A DNA stretch of 64,000 nucleotides from Actinokineospora auranticolor (GTDB lineage: Bacteria > Actinomycetota > Actinomycetes > Mycobacteriales > Pseudonocardiaceae), in assembly GCF_002934265.1 (NCBI RefSeq), contig NZ_PTIX01000008.1, forward strand, positions 278,689 to 342,688. Reading direction: 5' to 3'. Below, in pieces: positions 27,501 to 34,625 of this stretch. The translations under genes and the position numbers were made by a program. Numbering within the stretch: position 1 is the stretch's first letter; the number at the start of each line of letters is the position of its first letter. The notes beneath the pieces are model-generated. The model made no database searches. It saw only the letters and a list, made by a program, of their open reading frames with translations, and was not told the DNA's origin.

Positions 27501-27988
27501 GTTGCTCGTGCGCGGACCTGCGGAGGCTGGCCGAGGCACTGCACCGCGACGGTCGCCGCGCCGAGGCTCACGACATCCTCCGTCGAGCCGTGGTCCTCGC
27601 CATGAACACCGAGGACGACGAACTCGCCACCATCGCGGGGACATGGCTGGACCAGCGGGGTATCCACGAATCCACCGAGCTCGTCCAGGCCGTTCTCGAC
27701 CGAGACCTCCCGGCGCGGCTCCGCCTGCGGGTCGCCACCCGCCTGAGCACCTTCGGCGCGCTTTCCCAGGCCGTGTGCGTGTGGACTGATGTCGTGGTGC
27801 ACCACGGAGGTGAGGTGGCTCTTGGCATCCTTGCCGCAGACCGGATGATCCAAACAGGACACCGCGCCGGGGTGGACGCCGCGCTCGCTCAAGCGCTCGG
27901 CCGGGACGACCTGCCGCACTCCACCCGGGCGCGGCTGACCGCGTTGCGCGCGTGGGTCGACAGCTCCGCGCCCAGCAGTGACAGGTAG
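24521..27988 (+). CDS. NACHT-type STAND NTPase (1155 aa)
   Basis: The short N-terminus carries NEISGGHFTGPVVQAARID, a segment often seen at the head of actinobacterial NTPase sensors. The NACHT core has the Walker A GEPGAGKST (134-142) and Walker B VFIDGLDEIA (221-230), and then a winged-helix-like region with FSHQSFAEFLAARS. The C-terminal 650 residues are helical repeats of Ala/Leu/Arg type. Such proteins are signal-sensing switches, several acting in antiphage immunity. The ATG at 24521 follows a -10-like TAGTGT. Its end overlaps the convergent BTAD gene by 100 bp. The effector is not obvious. Confidence 0.88.
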   Translation: MVDAPGSHNEISGGHFTGPVVQAARIDQVVFGSAEAAEHPPLTEWAALPRVTPGLVDLLEAQREAVDTLPYRLLGVRRPELAKVYVQQRIRAREDRTPESGEPRRPSSPFNDGGDRPLSAGEALDRGGHMVITGEPGAGKSTLGHMYVQQICDCWLGVEGAQPPLREPVLPLRVPARALADDRAWSELLAAGTRDAVGPLLTSAPEPALFAKRAFGARWLVFIDGLDEIADRSTRERVIRAITARMRRSELYRIVVTTRPLPTAEMKPFEEVGADTFVIQPFGPMELEEFATAWFRAQNALTGRTRAAEFVRQVSDGKLRELVRNPLLATIAAIAHTLEPDRDLPRSTASLYQRFMDYLLTDETSGRRTRDELRRALSHLPARLELATWIDDHRVDLIEALAVVRLDTDKPLFDAARDWVLAKTSITEPPPGWEEDMRALLTSSGVFTRTEDALRFSHQSFAEFLAARSHARDIDPDFTAVDDWIERGVLPATQDYALFTFVLWGSQGNDITAVLRKLLGMDTDHVLLAGRLLTGDLPVGRALTTEIIGRLIDLLLLAGLFPEPFGPAREVRAVLTSIGVHQDVVLDRLRRTRDNTDLPLHVRVEAAIGVGLIDDRADALAWLGRQASVSDPDVLQHITSGFADLEADSGTRVERLLTGLARGAGANYVLSLAYVSGLLDSHRTAAAAELAQDTIAAMRADPQTTADPLVPPAHGNRSPQRLRDSWVIGIISDGRYNWAGIAELLGRAGLRGDAAWAARLALATDCDITAFTEAVTALLSAEGASAVAEVVAAASTKSVAYLLGCAEAVQEFDRHTAGELARSCLTMHGLRLDGVRRAVQLALEAKHSPDDLVAEVANAPHPAMGHRTYFAATLAILDHQSQACSYARSLLATSVLLPSNYWSVIRTLLVHSDEPELALVLADAAARPVAYIAQLAPVLSEAGRESEAAALLRQVVDTAPPAEVLLEIHDDLDEDGPRELRALLLDTVLGQVGCCSCADLRRLAEALHRDGRRAEAHDILRRAVVLAMNTEDDELATIAGTWLDQRGIHESTELVQAVLDRDLPARLRLRVATRLSTFGALSQAVCVWTDVVVHHGGEVALGILAADRMIQTGHRAGVDAALAQALGRDDLPHSTRARLTALRAWVDSSAPSSDR

Positions 27989-28686
27989 GCCGACGCCAGT
28001 TCCGGGCCGGGGTCGAGGCCCAAGTCGTCGGCGAGCGCGCGGCTGATGGTGGCGTGCACGTCGAACGCGGCTGCCCGCTGTCCGGCCGCGCGCATCGCGT
28101 TGATCAGGGTGGCGTGGACGCGTTCGTCCAGGGGGTGTTGGGCGGCGGCTTCGCTCAGCGGTGCGACCACCTCGGCGGCCGCGCCACGGGCGATCATCCC
28201 CTCGCCGTAGCGGATCAGGGCCAGGCGGTGCTCGATGGTGAGCGCGATGACCTTGGGGTGGGCGGCCAGGGCGGGCAAGTCGGCGAGCGGGCGTCCGTGC
28301 CAGCACCGCAGCGCGGCCGCTAAGGCCGGGACGGTCTGCTCGCCGTCGGCTTGCCGGAGGTGTCGTCGGAAGGTGTCTACATCGGACTCTGCCGCCCTTA
28401 GCACGTAGCCGCCGTTGGTATGGCGCAGGATCTCGCTGCGCGCCCGTGCCAGGCGGCCGGGCTCCACCAGGCGCCGGAGGTGTTTGACGTGGGTTTGCAG
28501 CACGTTCGCGGCTGTGGCCGGTGGATCGTCGCCCCACAGCGCGTCGACCAGTTCCGACCGCGAGACGTACGCCCCACCCGCCAGCACGAGCAGGCCGAGG
28601 ACGGCGCGTCGCGAAGGTGGACCCAGGTCCAGTTCTTCGTCGTCCCGCCACGCCCGCAACGGGCCCAGCACCGAGAACCGCAGCAT
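27889..28686 (-). CDS. BTAD-family (SARP-like) transcriptional regulator
   Basis: The winged helix (MLRFSVLGPLRAW, SRRAVLGLLVLAGGAYVSRS, LWGDDPPATAANVLQTHVKHLRR) is followed by the BTAD domain (HPLDERVHATLINAMRAAGQR, ALADDLGLDPGPELASAY), giving 265 residues. The ATG at 28686 starts the domain exactly. Its last 100 bp lie inside the opposite-strand NACHT gene. Its neighbour upstream, the secreted triple-repeat gene, has 22-bp-spaced direct repeats in its promoter and is a plausible target. Confidence 0.85.
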   Translation of the reverse strand: MLRFSVLGPLRAWRDDEELDLGPPSRRAVLGLLVLAGGAYVSRSELVDALWGDDPPATAANVLQTHVKHLRRLVEPGRLARARSEILRHTNGGYVLRAAESDVDTFRRHLRQADGEQTVPALAAALRCWHGRPLADLPALAAHPKVIALTIEHRLALIRYGEGMIARGAAAEVVAPLSEAAAQHPLDERVHATLINAMRAAGQRAAAFDVHATISRALADDLGLDPGPELASAYLSLLGAELSTHARNAVSRARVECGRSSRPSA

Positions 28687-28854
28687 CAGACCTCCCCATG
28701 TCCCTCTGGCCACACACTCCCACCGCGCGCCGCCGGTTCGCCGTGTCCGGCGGACGATTCGTGACAATGAGCAAACGGGAGTCCCCGCCACGGCAAAGTG
28801 TCCGGGCCGCCCACGGTGTGGACGGCCCGGACCCGGGGGAGTGGCGGTTGGCTC

Positions 28855-29487
28855 CTACCTGACGTTGATCCCGTAGACGTAGCCGTCGGGGTCGAAGGCG
28901 TTCGAGTCGAAGGCGAACGGGCTGAACCCGCCGCCCTGGCTCAACCACGGCGTGACCTGGGTGGGACCGGACAGGCCGTTGTCGACGGCCCGGATGGACA
29001 ACCTCAGGTCGTTGAGCTGCGTACCCGCGGGCAGCTGCCGCACCTGGAGGCCGACCAGGAAACCGTCCGGGTCGAACTGGTTGTCATCGGTGACGAACGG
29101 GGTCTCCCCGCCGCCCTGGCTGGCCCACGGCGAGCACACGAAGGCGCCGAACGTGGGCCTGCGCCGGGGGTTGTCGACGGCCTGGCCGCAGATGCGCACG
29201 TCCAGGTTGGTGGGGATGCCGGTGCTGCTGAGCAGGAGCTGGGCCCCGTCCGGGTCGAACTGGTTGGTGTCGAACGCGAAGGGCGACGCGCCGCCCCCGT
29301 CGACGGCGAACGGGGTGACCTGCAGCGGCCCGAGCTGCGAGCGACCGCCGTCGTCGACCACCCGGATGCCGAACCGCACGTTGGCCAGGTCCGCGCTGGC
29401 GGGCGCGGCCGTGGCCACGGCGGGTGCGATCGCTCCCGCCAGCGCCAGGACCAGCCCGACTACCCTTCGTCCTTTACCTTTGAACAC
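28855..29487 (-). CDS. Secreted triple-repeat protein
   Basis: After a signal peptide (MFKGKGRR, hydrophobic core, cleavage near APASA, about residue 32) the 178-residue mature protein consists of three copies of a roughly 60-residue unit. Each copy holds a GGG-x2-(S/T)PF-x4-(D/S)-(N)-x-FDPDG motif (GASPFAFDTNQFDPDG; GETPFVTDDNQFDPDG; GFSPFAFDSNAFDPDG) preceded by an IRVVD/ICGQAVDN/IRAVDN strand. The Asp-rich loops suggest calcium binding. There are two cysteines in the middle unit. I do not recognise a named family. Confidence 0.8.
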   Translation of the reverse strand: MFKGKGRRVVGLVLALAGAIAPAVATAAPASADLANVRFGIRVVDDGGRSQLGPLQVTPFAVDGGGASPFAFDTNQFDPDGAQLLLSSTGIPTNLDVRICGQAVDNPRRRPTFGAFVCSPWASQGGGETPFVTDDNQFDPDGFLVGLQVRQLPAGTQLNDLRLSIRAVDNGLSGPTQVTPWLSQGGGFSPFAFDSNAFDPDGYVYGINVR

Positions 29488-29520
29488 TGTGGTGCTCCTC
29501 CTCGGTAGGTGGTGCGGAGG

Positions 29521-29564
29521 ACGCTAGGGACGGCGACTGGACACCCAAGGGACGCCGACTGGAC
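29521..29564 (-). promoter_or_regulatory. Promoter with 22-bp-spaced direct repeats, triple-repeat protein
   Basis: On the minus strand a TTGGGT (29548-29543) and TAGCGT (29526-29521) are separated by 16 bp, a good -35/-10 pair. The nonamer CGACTGGAC (plus-strand sense) occurs at 29534-29542 and 29556-29564, exactly 22 bp apart and flanking the -35. Such phasing fits a SARP/BTAD activator; the candidate is encoded at 27889-28686. Confidence 0.5.
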
Positions 29565-29610
29565 GGTGGTGGTGGGCACACCGGCTTGGTCGGGTGCGCG
29601 GCCCTCGTCT

Positions 29611-29770
29611 ACGATTCGCGGTGTAAGCGAAGGGGAGTAGCCCCCAACATCCCGGTCGACACACTGACCCGCTCGCGGGTCCGGTCGGATGGCCTCGTTT
29701 CGACGGGGCGGGCGAGACCTTCGATCCAGGCACAGCACAGTGCCGGATCGAGGTCGCCCGCAGACGCGCC
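29611..29770 (+). promoter_or_regulatory. yybP-ykoY-like manganese riboswitch
   Basis: The leader of the TMEM165-like exporter contains the conserved core AAGGGGAGTAGC (29630-29641), a GAGACCTTCGATCC segment (29714-29727) and a hairpin closed by TCGATCC/GGATCGA (29721-29727 and 29745-29751). This order matches the yybP-ykoY element, a Mn2+-sensing RNA that commonly controls such exporters. Covariation could not be checked. Confidence 0.78.
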
Positions 29771-29807
29771 CACGGTCCGGCGCGCGAGGTAAGGACCGGA
29801 ATCCGAG

Positions 29808-30395
29808 ATGGACGCAGTGCTCGTCGGCACGCTGGTGTCGTTCTGGGTGATCTTCGTGGCGGAGCTGGGCGACAAGTCGCAGCTCATGGCCCTGACGTTC
29901 GCCACCCGCTTCAAGGTGTGGCCGGTGTTGGCAGGCATCACGCTGGCCACGGCGGTCGTGCACCTGGCCTCGGTGGCCATCGGCCACGGCCTCGGCGCGG
30001 CCCTGCCCACCGGGTGGATCAACCTGGCCGCCGCCGTCGCCTTCCTCGGCTTCGGCTTCTGGACCCTGCGCGGCGACACCCTCACCGACGACGAGAAGGC
30101 CAAGGCCCAGCGCGCGACCCGGTCGGTGGTGATCGCGGTGGGCACCGCGTTCTTCCTGGCCGAACTGGGCGACAAGACCATGCTGGCCACCATCACCCTG
30201 GCCACGGACCACGGGTGGCTCGGGGTGTGGATCGGCTCCACCGTCGGCATGGTCGCCGCGGACGCCTTGGCGATCGTGATCGGCCGGGCCCTCGGCCGCA
30301 ACCTGCCCGAGAAGACCATCCGCTACGGCGCCTCGGCCCTGTTCTTCCTGTTCGGCGCGTGGTTGGCGGTCGACGCCGTCCGGCTGCTCGGCTGA
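29808..30395 (+). CDS. TMEM165/GDT1 (UPF0016) family cation exporter
   Basis: Two copies of the family motif E-x-G-D-(K/R)-(S/T) are present (FVAELGDKSQLMAL near residue 16 and FLAELGDKTMLATI near 118), each on a helix, within six predicted helices over 195 residues. Bacterial members export Mn2+ and relatives move Ca2+/H+. The preceding yybP-ykoY-like leader supports manganese-controlled expression. Confidence 0.9.
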   Translation: MDAVLVGTLVSFWVIFVAELGDKSQLMALTFATRFKVWPVLAGITLATAVVHLASVAIGHGLGAALPTGWINLAAAVAFLGFGFWTLRGDTLTDDEKAKAQRATRSVVIAVGTAFFLAELGDKTMLATITLATDHGWLGVWIGSTVGMVAADALAIVIGRALGRNLPEKTIRYGASALFFLFGAWLAVDAVRLLG

Positions 30396-30406
30396 CCCGG
30401 CCCCAT

Positions 30407-30461
30407 GGGTTCCTTCAGGGAACTTAGCCTGCTACGGTAGGCGAGTCTTCTGAAGGAACCC
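30407..30461 (+). promoter_or_regulatory. 12-bp perfect inverted repeat upstream of the DHFR-like gene
   Basis: GGGTTCCTTCAG (30407-30418) is repeated in inverse at 30450-30461, with 31 bp between that include -10-like TAGCCT. The right arm also carries GAAGGAA close to the start at 30479. It may be a repressor operator around the promoter, or the terminator of the exporter gene. The long AT-containing loop favours the operator reading. Confidence 0.5.
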
Positions 30462-30478
30462 ACGAAGGGATCGAGCGC

Positions 30479-31072
30479 ATGAGCAAGGTCATCGCCGCGC
30501 ACGCGGTGTCGGTGGACGGCTACATCACCGGCCGCGAACCCGGCCCCGGCCGCGGCCTCGGCGACGGGTCCACCCTGTTCGACTGGTACTTCGGCGGCGA
30601 CACCCCGAGCCGGGTCTTCGACGGCTTCCGGCTCAGCGAACCCAGCACGCGCGTCTTCGACGCCCTGGCCGCCCGGGTGGGCGCCGTCGTGGCGGGCCGC
30701 AACACCTACGAGGACTCCGACCGCTTCGGCGGCGGCAGCCCGCACCCGGCGGCCCGGCTGGTCCTGCTCACCCACCGACCCGCGCCGGAGATCACCGAGC
30801 GGCAGACGCTGGTCACCACCGGCATCGAGGACGCGCTCGCCGCCGCCCATGGGGTTGCCGACGGCAAGGACGTCGGCCTCATGGGCGGCGGTGTCGTCAC
30901 CGCGGCACTCAAGGCGGGACTCGTGGACGAGCTGGTCCTGCACCAGGTGCCGGTGCTGCTCGGCGCGGGCAGGCCGTTCTTCCAGGCACTCCCCGAGCAC
31001 GTCCACCTCGACCTCGTCGAGGCGGTCCCCGCCCCCGGCGTCACCCACCTGCACTACCGCGTCAACCGCTGA
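30479..31072 (+). CDS. Dihydrofolate-reductase-fold (RibD C-terminal-like) protein
   Basis: The 197-residue protein starts MSKVIAAHAVSVDGYITG, has the nucleotide-binding segment AVVAGRNTYEDSDRFGG and ends VDELVLHQVPVLLGAGRPFF then HLHYRV, all typical of the 'dihydrofolate reductase family' of RibD-C-like reductases. The substrate is unknown; members reduce diverse heterocycles with NADPH. It lies 20 bp before the PPOX gene and is probably in an operon with it. Confidence 0.88.
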   Translation: MSKVIAAHAVSVDGYITGREPGPGRGLGDGSTLFDWYFGGDTPSRVFDGFRLSEPSTRVFDALAARVGAVVAGRNTYEDSDRFGGGSPHPAARLVLLTHRPAPEITERQTLVTTGIEDALAAAHGVADGKDVGLMGGGVVTAALKAGLVDELVLHQVPVLLGAGRPFFQALPEHVHLDLVEAVPAPGVTHLHYRVNR

Positions 31073-31092
31073 CCCGCCCGGAAGGAACCCCC

Positions 31093-31470
31093 GTGCTCAA
31101 CCCCGACATCCGCCGCGTCCTCGACGGCACCCCGATCGCCCACCTGGCCACCCTGCTGCCCGACGGCGCCCCGCACGCCGTCCCCGTCTGGATCGGCGCC
31201 CACGGCGACCACATCGCGATCCTCACCGGCCCGGACAGCCGCAAGGCCCGCAACCTCCGCCGCGACCCCCGCGTGGCGATCTCCCTGACCCCGCCGGACA
31301 ACCCGTTCCAACCGGTCATGATCCGCGGCCGCGCCGTCGAGTGGCTCGACGGGGACCGGTCCTGGGAGGTCGTCGACAGCATCGCGCTCAAGTACATCGG
31401 CCGCCCCTACGACCGCGCCGAGCCCCGGGTCGCCATCCTGATCGAGCCCGACCGGCAGACCATCGCCTGA
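31093..31470 (+). CDS. PPOX-class F420-dependent oxidoreductase
   Basis: The 125-residue split-barrel protein has PDIRRVLDGTPIAHLATLLP, GAPHAVPVWIGAHGDHIAI and DSRKARNLRRDPRVAIS, the standard pattern of pyridoxamine-oxidase-like enzymes using F420 or flavin. The GTG follows AAGGAA. It is coupled to the DHFR-like gene upstream, suggesting joint redox handling of a small molecule that is not identified. Confidence 0.88.
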   Translation: MLNPDIRRVLDGTPIAHLATLLPDGAPHAVPVWIGAHGDHIAILTGPDSRKARNLRRDPRVAISLTPPDNPFQPVMIRGRAVEWLDGDRSWEVVDSIALKYIGRPYDRAEPRVAILIEPDRQTIA

Positions 31471-31529
31471 CCCCAGGTGCCCGCGGTGTGCTACCCGGCT
31501 GCGCCGACCGAGTGGTCGCCGCCGGCGTT

Positions 31530-31554
31530 CCGGTAACGCGCGGAAGATTACCGG
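31530..31554. terminator. Short hairpin between convergent genes
   Basis: CCGGTAA (31530-31536) pairs with TTACCGG (31548-31554) across an 11-nt loop, between the PPOX gene and the convergent surface-protein gene. It could act as a weak terminator in both directions. Confidence 0.4.
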
Positions 31555-31686
31555 TGGCGAAATCCCGCCGGTTCTGGCCTGCTGGGTGGCGGATCGGGAG
31601 GCGTCGTTGGACGGGGGGTCACGCTTGTGGTCGTGGCGAGCGTCCAGCCGAGCCGGGTGCACCTCTGTCGCGTCATCCAGTCGGAC

Positions 31687-33597
31687 TCAGCCAAGGCCCG
31701 TCCTCCGGGCGGCAAGACCTTTCGGTCGTCGTGTGGAGGCGTCTCGGCGCGCGGAGCGGCGGACGCGGTGGACCAGAAGGGCGCCGAACAGCACGGACAG
31801 CAGGCCGAGTCCGGTCTGCCATGCCATGTCCGCACCGGTGTGTGCCAGACCGTTGGCCCGTGCGGTCGGGTTGGACGGAGCCGGGTGTGTGCGGTGTGCT
31901 CGCTGGGGCGTGGTTGGCGGTGCGGAGGGTGTGGAGTCCGGGTCGGGTTGATCAGGACCTGGTACGACCCAGATCCGGATGCGCGTAGTTCCCACGGAGA
32001 TGTTGTAGGGGCTGAAGACGTCAGGTTGTGTCATCCGCCATGGGCCCACCACCTTGATGCTGTACGGGCCTGGCATCACCGGGGGGAAGGCGAAGTCTCC
32101 CAGCCGGTCGGTCACCGCGCGCGCCGAGACCTTCCCGGCGGAGTCGGAGAGGTAGATCTTGATGTCGGGAACTCCTGGACCCGTGGGATAGCCGCAGCGC
32201 GCGGTCACGGAGCCGGGCGGCCAGCAGCGGAGCGAGACCCCGGAATCGGCCCGCATCACGCTGCCGGTCAGTGTCCCGAAACCGGGCAGGACGCGGGTCG
32301 TCGCGGAGGACCTGACGAAGTCGGACGAGGTGTAGCGGACGAAGAAGTCGCAGGTGACCGAGGCTTCGCTGCCTGGTGGGGCCCAAGCGAGGATCATCGT
32401 CCGCGCTCGCAGGGTTCTCGTCGTGCTCGGCGGGATCGTCACGCCCTCGTAGGAGTTGAGGTCGCCCCAATCGGAGCCGTCGTTGCTCGAGCTGTCGCAC
32501 TTGGCGTTGACACCGCGGACAGGCACCGACCCGCGGTTGGTGAGCTTCACCGTCAGCGGAGCGAGCTCGGCCGCGCGGTTCGCCTCCTCGTCAAAGCGCA
32601 TCGACACGGTCAGGACGTCTGCCAGCGGGCGGAGTCCATCGATTTCCGCGGCCGGATCCTTGCCCTTGTCCACCAATGCGTGGTGGACACCGAATCTCCA
32701 TCCGCTCGCCTCGACCCTGGTGGCGTACTCGCCCGCGGGGATGTCGGAGAACGCGAACCGCCCATCGGCTCCAGTGCTCGTGCTGTACGTGCCTTCGGGG
32801 CGTCCACCGGTCGTGGTCACGAGCGCGCCGGCGATCTCTTCACCCGGTTGCCGGATCCCGTCCCGGTTGGCGTCGCCGTAGATGACGCCGGTGAAGTCGG
32901 CGCGCACCTGCGTGACGATCGTGGTGAGGTTCACCGTGTTGTCCGACGGATTGGCGTCAGGTTCGTCCGACCGCAGGGTGATGGACACCGCGAGGGGCCC
33001 CGGGCCGGGGAGGACGAACAGGGCGACATCCCCCTTGACCTCCACGGTCGCGCCGGGCTCGATCCGCCACAGCGGGGGAAAGGACGGCCGGGACTGCCCG
33101 GTGCTCTCGATGGTGACAGCCGTGGCCGTCGCGGTGCCGACGTTGGTCACCGACAACCGGATGTAGGCGTAGTCCCGGATGTCGTAGGAGGGTTGGGTGA
33201 ACTCGGCGGTGACGCGGAGATCGGGCGACTCCGCCGCCGGTGTAGTGGACGAGACGGTAGTAGTGGTCTCCGGGGCCGTAGGCGTCGCCGAGGTCGTCGT
33301 CGCGGACGTCGCGTTCGTGGTCGACCCGGTCGGTGTCGTTGTGCTGGGGATCGTACTGGCGCGGGGGGTGGTGGTAGTCGTTGTTGTAGGGACTCCAGTC
33401 GCCGACGAGCGCACCGTTGTGGTTGCGGCGGCGGTCTGTTCGCTCGAGGTCCGCTCGGTGGACCCCAGGGGGTCCACGCGCTGCTCGGCGACCGGGCGCG
33501 GAGCAGGCACTGCTTGTGCTGTCGCCGTCGACGCGAACAGCGAAGCTGCCGCCAGGGGGAGACAGGCGGCGACGAGCACGGATAGTCGTCTGTGCAT
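31687..33597 (-). CDS. LAxTG-anchored surface protein with SdrD-like B domain (paralogue 1)
   Basis: A signal peptide (1-29, ending ATAQA) is followed by a Thr/Ser/Pro-rich stalk (about 60-122), a CARDB-like beta domain ([20 protein letters not shown], about 124-230), an SdrD B/Cna-B-like domain (IYGDANRDGIRQPGEEIAGA ... DGRFAFSDIPAGEY, about 237-300), two further beta domains and the sorting signal LAHTG (584-588) with a hydrophobic segment and an Arg tail. LAxTG is the signal of class E sortases in actinomycetes, so the protein is probably linked to the cell wall. The tail after the membrane segment is about 18 residues longer than in the paralogues. Confidence 0.85.
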   Translation of the reverse strand: MHRRLSVLVAACLPLAAASLFASTATAQAVPAPRPVAEQRVDPLGSTERTSSEQTAAATTTVRSSATGVPTTTTTTTPRASTIPSTTTPTGSTTNATSATTTSATPTAPETTTTVSSTTPAAESPDLRVTAEFTQPSYDIRDYAYIRLSVTNVGTATATAVTIESTGQSRPSFPPLWRIEPGATVEVKGDVALFVLPGPGPLAVSITLRSDEPDANPSDNTVNLTTIVTQVRADFTGVIYGDANRDGIRQPGEEIAGALVTTTGGRPEGTYSTSTGADGRFAFSDIPAGEYATRVEASGWRFGVHHALVDKGKDPAAEIDGLRPLADVLTVSMRFDEEANRAAELAPLTVKLTNRGSVPVRGVNAKCDSSSNDGSDWGDLNSYEGVTIPPSTTRTLRARTMILAWAPPGSEASVTCDFFVRYTSSDFVRSSATTRVLPGFGTLTGSVMRADSGVSLRCWPPGSVTARCGYPTGPGVPDIKIYLSDSAGKVSARAVTDRLGDFAFPPVMPGPYSIKVVGPWRMTQPDVFSPYNISVGTTRIRIWVVPGPDQPDPDSTPSAPPTTPQRAHRTHPAPSNPTARANGLAHTGADMAWQTGLGLLSVLFGALLVHRVRRSARRDASTRRPKGLAARRTGLG

Positions 33598-33701
33598 TCT
33601 CGATGCCTCGCTTCGGTCGCCTGGGGAATCGGTACATTGCGCGCCCCAGGCTCCTCGGGGATTCTCTACGTAGGCAGGGCCGTCACGCCTGCGGATGGAA
33701 T

Positions 33702-33713
33702 GCCCTAAGACTC
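33702..33713 (-). promoter_or_regulatory. CCWARG box (copy a), surface protein 1
   Basis: Plus-strand GCCCTAAGACTC lies about 105 bp before the surface-gene start. It matches GNCCWARGNNCC through the core and is shared with six other promoters in this window. The sequence 3' to it on the gene strand (the GGGC and GACGGC segments) is also similar to the leaders of surface proteins 2 and 3. Confidence 0.45.
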
Positions 33714-34292
33714 CGGTGATCGACTACCTTCGCCGCCATGTGGTCTGTGCCATCCGAGCGGGCCGGTCGTCGCGACCACACGCGGACAACCGCATTCCGC
33801 TTGCATCGGCGCGCGTGCTGACGCCACGCGCCGTTTCGAACCGGCGACGGAAAAGGTGGCAATGATGAGGTAGCGGGATCCATGTCGAGTTCAGGCATAC
33901 CGCGGAATTCATCGAGGGGAAGATGAACTCCGCCATGGAACGAATCCCGTCCAGTCAGGTCGCTGGTTCGGCAGGCGTCGAGCGCGTCCGCACCCGGTGC
34001 CACGGGAGTGGTGTTGAGGTCGAACGCACCGGCTCGCTGCTCCTGTGCGGCACCCGGGTGATGCTCGGTATGGCGGCGCCGCCCGACATCGCGGGTGGTT
34101 CCCAACGTCGTGCCGGCGCGTGGCTGTCCGGCACCGGCGAGATCCGGACACGGTGATGTGGACCGGTCTGTCATCCGTGGTGGCCCTGTTGTCCGGCGGC
34201 GGACCGGGCCGGTGGCGGCGCGGCGCCATCTGATCCCGGGGCTCGCGCACGGCAGGCAGTCTCGGGGCGGAGCCTTGTGGGCAACTTCTCTA
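33714..34292. other. Intergenic stretch between surface protein 1 and PadR genes
   Basis: No convincing gene was found. A plus frame at 33923-34156 (77 codons, with GAGGGGAAG before its ATG) is the best candidate, but its composition is unlike a folded protein. A minus frame contains FDLNTTPVAPGADALDACRT, faintly like FxLD lanthipeptide precursors, but it lacks the Cys/Thr-rich core. Confidence 0.4.
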
Positions 34293-34302
34293 TCTATATA
34301 GA
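34293..34302 (+). promoter_or_regulatory. AT-rich palindrome upstream of the padR-like gene
   Basis: TCTATATAGA is a perfect 10-bp palindrome in a conspicuously AT-rich patch, 9 bp before the PadR start. PadR repressors usually bind such short AT-rich palindromes in their own promoters, so autoregulation is likely. That inference rests on family behaviour. Confidence 0.5.
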
Positions 34303-34310
34303 CTTTTGCC

Positions 34311-34625
34311 ATGGTTCGTGAGCGCAAGCTGTCGCCGCAAACGATCGCGGTGCTGGACGCGTTGGCCGCACAGCCGGATTCCTGGCGGTACGGCTACGAG
34401 TTGTGCGGCCAGGTGGGGCTCAAGGCGGGATCGATGTACCCGATCCTGGTGCGGTTGGCCGAGCGCGGCCTGCTGGAGACCAGGTGGGAGACCGAGCAGC
34501 CCGCCGGTAGGCCGCCACGCCACCTCTACCGCTTGTCCGGGCAGGGCCATGAACTCGCCCGTTCGATCACACCCACCCGGGCCCGGCGGGCTCGGTCGCC
34601 GCGCCCACGTCTGGAAGGTGCCTGA
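34311..34625 (+). CDS. PadR family transcriptional regulator
   Basis: The 104-residue protein is a winged helix: SPQTIAVLDALAAQPDSWRY, GYELCGQVGLKAGSMYPILV, RLAERGLLETRWE, RHLYRLSGQGHELA. It lacks the long C-terminal helix of larger PadRs (short subfamily). Its stop overlaps the ATG of the next membrane gene (TGATG), the usual regulator plus membrane-partner pair. Confidence 0.9.
   Translation: MVRERKLSPQTIAVLDALAAQPDSWRYGYELCGQVGLKAGSMYPILVRLAERGLLETRWETEQPAGRPPRHLYRLSGQGHELARSITPTRARRARSPRPRLEGA

Noticed and set aside
33763..34075. Possible FxLD-type lanthipeptide precursor on the minus strand (FDLNTTPVAPG)
   Set aside because: The match is limited to a few residues. There is no Cys/Ser/Thr core, no good start and no lanthionine synthetase nearby.
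33923..34156. 77-codon plus-strand frame with an SD-like sequence
   Set aside because: Its composition looks like shuffled GC-rich DNA and nothing links it to neighbours. It is described only in the intergenic entry.
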